Source: a virus. From it: a DNA stretch of 20,058 bases. The translations under genes were made by a program, and so were the position numbers. Below, one piece after another: positions 1-7,326 of the stretch. Within the stretch, counting starts at the first letter, position 1; every line of letters begins with the position of its first letter. The notes beneath the pieces are model-generated. The model was not told the origin of the DNA. It saw only the letters and a program-made list of their open reading frames with translations, and made no database searches. The DNA lies in IMG/VR virus record IMGVR_UViG_3300042365_000054, positions 1-20,058 of that record, one strand, 5' to 3'.

Positions 1-2302
1 TTATTGTGACGGTTAAGTTTTCTGAGAATGTGTTGGTGTATGACTGGATATCATTGACAGTTTGCATTAGGCCTTCCAGGAACCCGTAAGTTAGACAGGT
101 GCTGTAGAGAGAGACAGGTTCAGTTACCCCTCCGGTCGTCGTTAAGAACTCAACCGTTACGCTGTAACAGAATAGGTTTTGCTCTCCTGAGCAAGCCGTA
201 ACCACAGTATTAGATGGCCAATATCTAATCAGCCTATATGCCTTGGCTGTGCCAGGGGATGTTACGCCGGCTATAGTCCATGTGTCACTGAACCCCGCCT
301 GGTAAGGGGTTCCGTCAGAGCAACGGATGCCTTGCGATTGCGTCCGATTCCACGTTCCACTTATGGAATAAATACCAATTCCCGTGCTTGTCCACGCCGA
401 AGATGGTATTGAAGACGAAGTAAAAGCTAACCCATACCCGGTATAGGATCCTGAATCAGGGCACCTGCCTCTTGCGTAAACAGTTTTACCGGAATCTTCA
501 AGCTGCCACGTATATGTGGCCGCGACGCCTTCAGATACGATCGTCTCCTCGCCCGTGTCTGGATCAACCAGCACCCATTCTGTGTACATACCAGGGCATG
601 ATTCTTCTAGCTCCAATTCGTCGCCTGGCAGTGGCTCACCGCCTGGGCCAGTTGGGCCTGTTATCTCAGGATCAACCGGCTGATCTAGCGGGTCGGTTGG
701 ATTACTAGGTCCGTTATCAGGATTGGGCGGCGCTTCGGTCAACGGATCAGGCGTCTCGCCAGGTGGTGTTGTCTCTGGCGCATCCGGTACGTTGTATTCA
801 AGATCCTCTGGGTCTGGCAGATTAGGGTCAACATACGGATCCGTTCCTATTGGCGTCGTATTACCCGCCCGTCCCGGAATATCACACGTGAATGCGCCGC
901 GACCTGTTGGCAGCGTATAGCCAGGCGCTGTAGCGTCATTAACGATCAATGCAAGAATGCTTTGGCCAGAGCCATTGACTGGAAAGTGCGTGAGGTCAAG
1001 CTCAACAATGCCTTCGATGTTGCGATTGATGCGCTCCACTTCGTATAGATAGTCGTGCATACTAATCACATCGACATCTGTCTCACGGCGTAGCAACACG
1101 CGCACAATGTCGCCCAATGCAAGAGTGCTATTAAATGCAGCAGGGCGCACACGCAACCGCAGGTTGTGCTTGATATATCTGCGCCGCGCCGCGAAATAAG
1201 CGCCGACTTTGACTGCGTGCAATTCGTTTGTGCAGAACTGACTTAGGTCATACTGCTCGAATGGACCATTCAATGCTTGACCATCAATGCGCACCTCGGT
1301 GGTGCGGACGATTCCAATATCGCCATCTGGCTGTTGCCGCCAGATCATTTGAGCACAGATCGGCTTGCGCTCAGCCAGGGGGATGTACTCAATTTCGAAC
1401 CCATCCGGCAGGATGTCTTCTTCGGAAAAGGTATAAACCCAACTAACAGCAGCAGTTGAAATGGCGCCGCCTGCTGTTACCGGCAACCGTGGACGAAATG
1501 CCTTCTTGCCATTCTTGTCTGTGATGCGAAGCAGGAACAGAGTGGAAATCTGCTCCATCCATTCTTCAAGATTAGTCGATTGATCAAAAATGCCGTTGAA
1601 GTGAAGGCCGTTGGTATCAGTGAACTCTGCGGCATTCTCCATCTCCACCAAGTCCAGCATTGCCTCGGGGAATCGGCTGCTCTGGCGGATCAAATACAAC
1701 GCCAAATCAATCAGATTATTGCTTGAGCCAAGCGTGTTATCAAGGATGCGCGTAACTTCCATTCCATCGCGCACAAAGCAATGAACTTGCTTATCCCATG
1801 TGTCGTCACCATCAGGATGCATGTTGAGGTAGCTCAGCGTCGTCATGTTGGCATAGCTGCCACCAGTGCCGCAGAATGCCGGGCAGTCCCATGGCGTTGT
1901 GCCTGCAACGATGGTGGTCAGGTTGCCAGGTTGCCAGTTGCCGGTACGCGCATTGTAGGACTGCTGCCAGACGCCGACGCGGCAGCCGCGTTGAAACAAA
2001 TCACGCAACTGCTGTTGCGGCAGGTCGCCTTCACTGAGCACTAGTTGCAGCTTTACCGTTAGTTCATTCGTGATAGGGTTATTTTCATAGCGGCCTTCAG
2101 TGGCACCAGGGCTGACAAATGCGCCACCGATTTCACCAACACGCCTGCAGAACACAATCGGCACAGGCTCTCCTACTACGATTGAGCGCTGCCTGGTATC
2201 CAATGGGTTCTGGCCGACAGCAGCAGCTTCCTGCAGTGGCGTAACAATTAACCCCGTCTGGTATGGCAGAAGCGCAATCGGATCGGTGATGTTGCTGCTC
2301 AT
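1..2302 (-). CDS. Tail-tip / host-specificity protein (gpJ-like), C-terminus cut by window edge
   Basis: An open frame of 767 codons starts at ATG 2302 and runs without a stop off the left edge. Its ATG overlaps the stop of the preceding minor tail gene as ATGA, which fixes the start. It lies last in the tail cluster, where lambda J sits, so I infer the central tail-tip or receptor-contact protein. Residues 1-130 begin IALLPYQTGLIV and resemble the start of other large phage tail proteins. Residues about 240-450 look like the hub region of gpJ-type proteins (for example LRLRVRPAAFNSTLALGDIV). Residues about 485-565 are a Pro/Asp/Glu/Gly-rich linker. After it comes a Ser/Thr/Tyr-rich, cysteine-containing beta-type region of at least 200 residues. 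The DNA for that last part looks more AT-rich, as expected for an exchangeable receptor-binding end. The hub assignment is from memory of the family; the exact ligand is unknown. Confidence 0.8.
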   Translation of the reverse strand, partial: MSSNITDPIALLPYQTGLIVTPLQEAAAVGQNPLDTRQRSIVVGEPVPIVFCRRVGEIGGAFVSPGATEGRYENNPITNELTVKLQLVLSEGDLPQQQLRDLFQRGCRVGVWQQSYNARTGNWQPGNLTTIVAGTTPWDCPAFCGTGGSYANMTTLSYLNMHPDGDDTWDKQVHCFVRDGMEVTRILDNTLGSSNNLIDLALYLIRQSSRFPEAMLDLVEMENAAEFTDTNGLHFNGIFDQSTNLEEWMEQISTLFLLRITDKNGKKAFRPRLPVTAGGAISTAAVSWVYTFSEEDILPDGFEIEYIPLAERKPICAQMIWRQQPDGDIGIVRTTEVRIDGQALNGPFEQYDLSQFCTNELHAVKVGAYFAARRRYIKHNLRLRVRPAAFNSTLALGDIVRVLLRRETDVDVISMHDYLYEVERINRNIEGIVELDLTHFPVNGSGQSILALIVNDATAPGYTLPTGRGAFTCDIPGRAGNTTPIGTDPYVDPNLPDPEDLEYNVPDAPETTPPGETPDPLTEAPPNPDNGPSNPTDPLDQPVDPEITGPTGPGGEPLPGDELELEESCPGMYTEWVLVDPDTGEETIVSEGVAATYTWQLEDSGKTVYARGRCPDSGSYTGYGLAFTSSSIPSSAWTSTGIGIYSISGTWNRTQSQGIRCSDGTPYQAGFSDTWTIAGVTSPGTAKAYRLIRYWPSNTVVTACSGEQNLFCYSVTVEFLTTTGGVTEPVSLYSTCLTYGFLEGLMQTVNDIQSYTNTFSENLTVTI

Positions 2303-2763
2303 AGCCTGATTGGCGCTCCGACGAGCTGTGATGTGTATTTACGTGGTGGCGCCTGCGCACCAATAGGAGCAAGGCTTGACCCTAACGATACTTCCAGAAC
2401 TGAGAACGATCCTGACACGCCAACCACCTCGCCCACAAATGAACCAATCAATAGCTGACCGGACTGCGGAATGACCTGCGACAAGCGGCTATCAAACTCA
2501 TAAACACGCAGTTCAATCAGATGGTTTTCGTTTAATGCAGATTCAAACAATGAGACTGCTGCCGCAGTTGCAGGCACTGAGATAGAAACGTCCGCATCGT
2601 TGCCGACGCTGCCGCCAATCAAGCCATTGCCGACGAATGGGAAGTAACTCCATGAATTGCTTTCCCATGTCACAGTCTGCCCGACATAATACGATTGCCA
2701 GCGCAGATAGGTTGTAGCGCCGCTGTAAATTCTGAGATACTGTGACTGGGCTCTATTGCTCAT
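2299..2763 (-). CDS. Minor tail protein between tape measure and tail tip
   Basis: This 154-residue protein begins MSNRAQSQYLRIYSGATTYL and overlaps both neighbours by ATGA: the tape measure stop at 2760 and the gpJ-like start at 2302. Its slot, directly after the tape measure gene, is that of lambda gpM/gpL or of distal tail proteins, which link the tail tube to the tip complex. The sequence is mostly short beta-type stretches rich in Ser, Val and Gly, with no cysteine cluster of the kind expected for an iron-sulfur gpL. The role is inferred from position; I do not recognise a specific family motif. Confidence 0.75.
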   Translation of the reverse strand: MSNRAQSQYLRIYSGATTYLRWQSYYVGQTVTWESNSWSYFPFVGNGLIGGSVGNDADVSISVPATAAAVSLFESALNENHLIELRVYEFDSRLSQVIPQSGQLLIGSFVGEVVGVSGSFSVLEVSLGSSLAPIGAQAPPRKYTSQLVGAPIRL

Positions 2764-5120
2764 CGGACTCCTGCGTAACGACGGCCGCCGCTGGTGCGGT
2801 TGCTGCTGAGCAGTTGATTGGCGAGACCCTGAAGGCCACGTTCAAAGTCTTGCATGGTGACATAGTTCTGCCCACCTTGCTGCATGACTGGTCCCGTTTG
2901 AATGTTTACTTGTGCGGTTGCAGGTGCAACTACACCGCCCTCTGCAAAGCGTGGAATTGCAGCAGGGCCACGAACACCAGCCATCCAGTTAGCAGCAAAC
3001 GTACTAGCCTTTGATTGCGGCACGATATATTCAGGTTCGCCGCCTTCTCCAACCATCGCCAAGGTTGGTCCGCTGACAACGCCGCCTTCAGCAAAACGCG
3101 GAAGGGATACCTGCGGAACCGTTGGGATAGACGGAAGCTTCAATGCAGTCAAAGCTTGATTGGCGCCTTGAATCAGCGCATTGATTGCGTTGATTGCGCC
3201 ATTGATGGTGTTCTCAATGCCGCCAAGAATACCGTTTAACACGACTTTGATCATGTTGGCAACTGCGACAAACGGTGCTTTCAGAGCATTCGCCAGGTTT
3301 GACATTGTAGCGACGATGCTTTCGTACAACCCACCAAACCAATCAATTACTGGTTTAATGAATGTTTCATAAAGTCCTTGCGCTGCAATTTGCACCATCT
3401 GGCCAATGGCTCCAAATGCTTGTCCGATTTGATCGCGAAAGGTAAAGATCGCCACGCCCGCCGCAACAATCAATGCAATCCAGCCAACCGGCCCAGTAAA
3501 CACTGCAGCCAGGATCGGCAACAGTCCGCTCAATGCGCTGCCTACTGCGGTGACTGCAGGCACAACGGCGCCCATGTAGCCGGCAATAGTGGCAAAGATC
3601 GCACCGCCAGCAAACACGCCGCTGAGCGCGCTAAAGATCGTCATGACTGCAGTGATGGCTGGTGCCAGCAATACAAATGCAGCGGCCAATGCACCTATCG
3701 CTGCGATTGCACCCTGTAGTGGTTGCGGCAGCGTGCCAAACCACTGCGCAAAACCAGCAATGCCTTGAGCGACCTGCGTAATTAGAGGCAGTAGGGCTGT
3801 TACAGCATTGTTGAACGGACCAGCGAGTGCGAGTCCAATGGCATTTAGGGAATCATTGAATTTATCCGCAGATTGCGCCATGCCGGTATCAATCGTGGCT
3901 GCATACTGATTGATCGCCTCTCGACCACCGTTCAACATTGGGATCAGGTTGGCGCCAGACTTGCCAAATAGCTGCATAGCCAGTGCCGTCTTTTCGGCGC
4001 CATCTGGCATCTTAGAAAACTTGTCGGCAACGTCGAGCATGATCTGATCGACCGGGCGCAGGCGATTTTGCGAATCAACAGCGGCGATTCCGAGCCTCGC
4101 AAGCGCATCCGCCATGCCTTGCGATCCAGTCTCCATGGCGTCTGCCGCCCTCTTATAGTTATCTTGAATACCGCGCAGCTGTTCAGCGGTAGCAGCTTCA
4201 AGTACCCTAGCTTGAGACTTTGAGTTGTTTTTGATAATCGTTTCTTCAGCCCTTCTTCTTTCTTCAAGTGCGTCCTCTTCAAGCCTCCTAGCATCACGCA
4301 ACTGCCTATCGCGCAGCTTTTGGGCGCTGGTGAATCTCCTTTGCAGGGCGCTCAGTTCATCTTCCTCTTGCCTTTTCAAGTTATCTAAACTTCGGCTGCT
4401 TTGCTGATCAGACAATGTTTCGTCATCCTGAATCGACTGTCGCATCAGGTTGTAACGTGAGCTAATTTGCCGCTCCATTTCTCGAAGCGACTGATCAGCA
4501 GCCTCTCGCTCAACGTCGGCTTGATCGTTGTACCTATCATCTAGAAGCGTCTGCTCGCTTCTATATCTCTTGTTGAGTTCGCGCAGCCTCGAATCTGTTT
4601 CGTTTTGCAACGCATCGAGCCGCTCTATGCCTTGCGCTTTAACAAGTTCGGTTTGTTCGCGCTCGCCTCTTTTAATTGCCTCTAATGCGGATTCGCTGGA
4701 TGCTTTGACTTTCCGCGCGTATTCGTCAGAGCCAGATGTTGCGGCGACCAAGCCCTTGCTCAACTTGCCCAATGCTTTGCCGACTTCTTCGACACTACTG
4801 CCACTGTCAGCAGCAGCAGCACCGAATCGGCTAAGAATGGGAACAGAGACGCCAGTGCGCTGGTTTAGATCGTTCAGATTGTCCGCGGCATCGATCGCAT
4901 TCTTCCCCAGCGCCAAAAGGCCTCCAATCCCCGCTGCTGGAATCAACGCACCAAGGGCGCCACTTAGGCCGCCGGCTACTCCTTTAATGCGGCTAAGCGC
5001 GCCCCCTGTTTCTTTGGCTTGTCTTTCAGTATTACTTAGCGCTTTGACTAAGTCATTGATCTCGCCAAGGCCGTCGACGATGGCCTTAATCCTGATGGCA
5101 GCATCCATGTTTAAGGCCAT
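2760..5120 (-). CDS. Tape measure protein with a long coiled-coil segment
   Basis: A 786-residue protein that would set tail length and be ejected with the DNA. Residues 330-400 carry the pattern typical of phage tail tape measure proteins: LGI, then RPVDQIMLDVADKF, then LFGKSGANLIPML. Residues about 133-328 form a highly charged Arg/Glu/Gln-rich segment that should be coiled coil. Residues about 465-560 are a long Ala/Ile/Val-rich hydrophobic stretch with several possible membrane segments, also normal for this family. The C-terminus has two copies of PRFAEGGVV (residues 674-682 and 723-731) with MVGEGGEPEYIVPQSK between them, a frequent tape measure ending. At about 1.5 angstrom per residue the tail would be near 120 nm; this is a rule of thumb. 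ATG 5120 lies just after the chaperone stop at 5123; ATG 5108 is an alternative start. Confidence 0.93.
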   Translation of the reverse strand: MALNMDAAIRIKAIVDGLGEINDLVKALSNTERQAKETGGALSRIKGVAGGLSGALGALIPAAGIGGLLALGKNAIDAADNLNDLNQRTGVSVPILSRFGAAAADSGSSVEEVGKALGKLSKGLVAATSGSDEYARKVKASSESALEAIKRGEREQTELVKAQGIERLDALQNETDSRLRELNKRYRSEQTLLDDRYNDQADVEREAADQSLREMERQISSRYNLMRQSIQDDETLSDQQSSRSLDNLKRQEEDELSALQRRFTSAQKLRDRQLRDARRLEEDALEERRRAEETIIKNNSKSQARVLEAATAEQLRGIQDNYKRAADAMETGSQGMADALARLGIAAVDSQNRLRPVDQIMLDVADKFSKMPDGAEKTALAMQLFGKSGANLIPMLNGGREAINQYAATIDTGMAQSADKFNDSLNAIGLALAGPFNNAVTALLPLITQVAQGIAGFAQWFGTLPQPLQGAIAAIGALAAAFVLLAPAITAVMTIFSALSGVFAGGAIFATIAGYMGAVVPAVTAVGSALSGLLPILAAVFTGPVGWIALIVAAGVAIFTFRDQIGQAFGAIGQMVQIAAQGLYETFIKPVIDWFGGLYESIVATMSNLANALKAPFVAVANMIKVVLNGILGGIENTINGAINAINALIQGANQALTALKLPSIPTVPQVSLPRFAEGGVVSGPTLAMVGEGGEPEYIVPQSKASTFAANWMAGVRGPAAIPRFAEGGVVAPATAQVNIQTGPVMQQGGQNYVTMQDFERGLQGLANQLLSSNRTSGGRRYAGVR
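2928..3101 (-). repeat. Duplicated PRFAEGGVV coding motif in the tape measure C-terminus
   Basis: Two copies encode the identical nonapeptide PRFAEGGVV, at 3101-3075 and 2954-2928, 49 residues apart. The nucleotide copies differ at synonymous positions, so this is a conserved protein motif repeat and not a recent DNA duplication. Similar glycine-rich motifs near the end of tape measure proteins are common. Confidence 0.7.
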
Positions 5121-5122
5121 GG

Positions 5123-5446
5123 CTACTTACCCTTCTCGCAAACGGCCTGCAGGATCTCGCCCTCAATTACTTGGATGTCTTCCAGCATCGCGGCAGAGCC
5201 CTCCACTCCATACAGTCTAAACGCCATGTCGAGCGCTAGGTAGTCAAGCCCAATCAAACCAGTCGGGCCGCTGCGCCATTGCGTCTGACATCGCAGGAAC
5301 ATCAGAACAGCAGACCACGCATCGGGTTCTACCTCAAAAAAGTCTGGCGTTTTTGGCAGGTCAATGTCAAGGCCAAAGGCTGCAGCGTCTTCAGCGGTCT
5401 GATCAATCACGCCACCTCTTATCCAATAACGCGCAGCCTCGATCAG
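5123..5446 (-). CDS. Tail-assembly chaperone C-terminal part (DUF1799/gpT-like), made by -1 frameshift
   Basis: This frame is entered by -1 slippage at 5446-5452 at the end of the upstream gpG-like gene. It adds 107 residues beginning LIEAARYWIRGGVIDQ, giving a G-GT fusion of about 233 residues. The segment TQWRSGPTGLIGLDYLAL is typical of DUF1799 phage proteins, which sit before the tape measure gene. In lambda the equivalent gpGT chaperone binds the tape measure protein and recruits tail tube subunits; it is not found in the finished tail. The frame has no good start of its own: a GTG at 5410 exists, but starting there would lose the conserved LIEAARYW segment. Separate translation from GTG 5410 is the main alternative. 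Confidence 0.85.
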   Translation of the reverse strand: MIEAARYWIRGGVIDQTAEDAAAFGLDIDLPKTPDFFEVEPDAWSAVLMFLRCQTQWRSGPTGLIGLDYLALDMAFRLYGVEGSAAMLEDIQVIEGEILQAVCEKGK

Positions 5447-5823
5447 TTTTTTGTTTTCTTGCCCGCAATGCTCTCAAAATAAGCCTCGATAATCGAGCCC
5501 GCAAGGCCAGGCACATTCAGCAGTTCGGCCTTAGTCGTTTTGCTGAACACGACCTCATCGCCTTCGTCATCAACGATGCCAGACCAACCTGCCAGCACTT
5601 CATCGGCGATTGAGATATCAGAGATGTCGCCTTCATACTGACGGCCAAGATCCGCAGCCCTTAGACGCGCTTGAACCTCAGTCTGGATTTCATTGATCCG
5701 AGACTGAGGCAAGCGGCAAAAGTCTGCTTCAAATGACTGCCGCTCATATTTGCCGCCATCCGTCGGTACGCGAAAACTTACCGGCCACTTATAGGTGGCA
5801 GATTGGTTGAGGACAAACGCCAT
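5443..5823 (-). CDS. Tail-assembly chaperone, gpG-like
   Basis: A 126-residue acidic protein between the major tail gene and the tape measure gene, the fixed place of tail-assembly chaperones in siphoviruses. It begins MAFVLNQSATYKWPVSFRVP and ends in AGKKTKN. The last codons before the TGA contain the slippery heptamer A-AAA-AAC, so most ribosomes would make this short form and a minority the extended G-GT form. ATG 5823 follows the major tail stop (5830) after 6 bases, and I see no strong Shine-Dalgarno sequence. The family call rests on position, size and the frameshift signal more than on recognised residues. Confidence 0.85.
   Translation of the reverse strand: MAFVLNQSATYKWPVSFRVPTDGGKYERQSFEADFCRLPQSRINEIQTEVQARLRAADLGRQYEGDISDISIADEVLAGWSGIVDDEGDEVVFSKTTKAELLNVPGLAGSIIEAYFESIAGKKTKN
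5446..5452 (-). promoter_or_regulatory. Programmed -1 ribosomal frameshift site, A AAA AAC
   Basis: On the minus strand the codons ACA AAA AAC TGA end the gpG-like frame. The heptamer A AAA AAC fits the X XXY YYZ rule in the correct phase, immediately before the stop. A -1 slip continues as CTG ATC GAG GCT into the DUF1799 frame, which is open to 5123. I see no strong hairpin or pseudoknot just downstream. Location, phase and target frame all agree with the conserved siphovirus tail-chaperone frameshift. Confidence 0.87.
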
Positions 5824-5829
5824 GCAGGA

Positions 5830-6765
5830 TCAGGTGAAAACGATGCTCACCTCATCATTACCCGAACTGCTCGGAATTGCAACAACGGGAATCGACAGCA
5901 TCGTGATGCCATCCTGGTCGGCATAGCTGACATCACCGATATCGACCGTGCTGCTGCTCACCGTAACAATGTTGCCAGCGGCCGTGCCATGCGTGAACTG
6001 CAGATTCCCCAGGGTGCTGTCCGACAAAGCGGCCGTGAAATAGTTCTTCGTGGCGAGCGCCACGGCTTCGATCGTCACGTTGCCACTCACCTTGCGATCA
6101 GTAATCAGCACTTCCTTGGTGCAACCGACCAGCTCGCGGTAGGCAACCTCATTGCCCATGTCCATCTCGATGGACTGCAGACAGCCGGCGTAGCTCAGCA
6201 GCTGAAAACTGCTGGTATTGCCATCCTTGAACACCAGCGGCACAGCTTGGTTGGTGTAGGTGGCGGAGGGCAGTGCTGTGTCGGTTGGTGCGTTGTAGAT
6301 TCCCGTCATCGTGAACTCGATGTAGGGAATCTCACCAACCGTGCCATTCAGGGTCAAGGTGCCGCGGCAGCCAGTCAACTTGTGGCGCACACCATCCACG
6401 TTGTAGTAGAGCGTGACCGAGCTGAAGCTGCTGCTCACCGGCGCATAAGTAACGCTGGTGCTACTCACAACGGTTTCGCTAAAGCCACAAGCCTTCAGGA
6501 TCGAGCCAAACCGAGGTGCGGTACCTGCAGTGCCAGAGCCGGCTAGTTCAACTTGAAAAGTAATCTCGACGCGAGTATTGGCCAGCAGCGTTTGCGACGC
6601 GCCAAGGTAAGGGCGGATTAGTTCACGCTCTACCGTGTCGCTCTGCAGCGGAGTGATTTCGAGCTCGCGCACCAACACCGCATCAGTGCCGGCAGGGGAG
6701 CTATCTGTGCCGTAGGTCGCTTCTGCCTTAGCGAGCAGCAGGCGTTTCCGGGTCAGCAGAGCCAT
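5830..6765 (-). CDS. Major tail (tube) protein
   Basis: A 311-residue protein beginning MALLTRKRLLLAKAEATYGT, an opening frequent in siphovirus tail tube subunits. It is followed by ITPLQSDTVERELIRPYLGA, and a GLY-type SFSSVTLYYNVDGVRHKLTG segment as found in these beta-sandwich tube proteins. The sequence is Ser/Thr/Val-rich with no signal peptide or membrane segment. It would form the hexameric rings of the tail tube. It stands between the gpU-like terminator block and the chaperone pair, exactly where lambda V lies. ATG 6765 has a GAGGA Shine-Dalgarno sequence about 8 bases upstream; that ribosome binding site lies inside the end of the small 57-aa gene, suggesting coupling. Confidence 0.9.
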   Translation of the reverse strand: MALLTRKRLLLAKAEATYGTDSSPAGTDAVLVRELEITPLQSDTVERELIRPYLGASQTLLANTRVEITFQVELAGSGTAGTAPRFGSILKACGFSETVVSSTSVTYAPVSSSFSSVTLYYNVDGVRHKLTGCRGTLTLNGTVGEIPYIEFTMTGIYNAPTDTALPSATYTNQAVPLVFKDGNTSSFQLLSYAGCLQSIEMDMGNEVAYRELVGCTKEVLITDRKVSGNVTIEAVALATKNYFTAALSDSTLGNLQFTHGTAAGNIVTVSSSTVDIGDVSYADQDGITMLSIPVVAIPSSSGNDEVSIVFT

Positions 6766-6901
6766 CGCTTAATTCCTCAGCTTGAGGGTTGAGAGGTTGC
6801 GCCGGTTCGGTTCGCTCAGTGAGCTTGCGCTTGCCGGTTTCTGGGTTCAGCAGATAGGAACCGCCTTGCCCTTGGTATTCATCAGTCATCATAGCCGTCA
6901 T
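6728..6901 (-). CDS. Small (57-aa) tail-cluster protein of unknown function
   Basis: ATG 6901 overlaps the TGA of the gpU-like gene (ATGA), and TAA lies at 6728, so the end of the gene overlaps the start of the major tail gene in another frame. The product starts MTAMMTDEYQGQGGSYLLNP and continues ETGKRKLTERTEP, then a Pro/Ala/Glu-rich tail. The GQGGSYLLNPETGKR-type motif is one I associate with small proteins found near tail genes in other siphoviruses, though I cannot name a family. It fills what would otherwise be the only sizeable gap in the tail block. Function unknown; a head-tail or tail-tube accessory role is only a guess. Confidence 0.75.
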   Translation of the reverse strand: MTAMMTDEYQGQGGSYLLNPETGKRKLTERTEPAQPLNPQAEELSDGSADPETPAAR

Positions 6902-7326
6902 GCTGTTGTCAGATTACTGACGCCGGTGCGATACCTGATCAGGTAACCACAGCTGATCACACCTGCTGGCTGATCAGCTTCGACCATTTCAAAATTGACC
7001 GACTGCGGCTGCACATCGATGGCATAGCCATTAAGCGTCAGATCCGCCATCAGCTTACTGTGCAGGCTTTCAATGATCGGATCAGCCTGCTGATCTGGCA
7101 CGTTGCCACGCACGATCACAGCGATCCGTACCGTCAGGCTCCAGTCCAGCGTGGGGAGGCTGGTGTTCTGCTCAGCTGTGTCGTTGATGGGTTCGATCAC
7201 GATGGCCGGGCTTTCACCCCTTGTTAGCGGCTCCACCCTGCTGCGGTAGATGCGCGTGCTGACGCCAGTGGTACCTGCCAGCGTTGTAGCGATCTGAGCC
7301 AGGATTGATTCGCGCTTGGTTGTCAT
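6898..7326 (-). CDS. Tail terminator / minor tail protein, gpU-like
   Basis: Starting at ATG 7326, which overlaps the previous stop as ATGA, the product has 142 residues and begins MTTKRESILAQIATTLAGTT. An upstream in-frame start at 7353 would add nine residues but lacks this coupling. The pattern (N-terminal helix, TRIYRSRVEPL, SPAIVIEP, a central beta strand LTVRIAVIVRG, then a helix LHSKLMADL) is typical of small gpU/gpZ-like tail completion proteins. These cap the tail tube and provide the surface that joins the head. Its place two genes before the major tail protein supports gpU. Confidence 0.8.
   Translation of the reverse strand: MTTKRESILAQIATTLAGTTGVSTRIYRSRVEPLTRGESPAIVIEPINDTAEQNTSLPTLDWSLTVRIAVIVRGNVPDQQADPIIESLHSKLMADLTLNGYAIDVQPQSVNFEMVEADQPAGVISCGYLIRYRTGVSNLTTA

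Noticed and set aside
4528-5220. 230-codon plus-strand frame opposite the tape measure gene
   Set aside because: The Ser/Leu/Arg-rich product simply reflects the antisense of a Glu/Arg/Ala-rich coiled coil.
5803-6546. 247-codon plus-strand frame opposite the major tail gene
   Set aside because: Antisense to a well supported gene, with composition typical of a shadow frame and no ribosome binding site.
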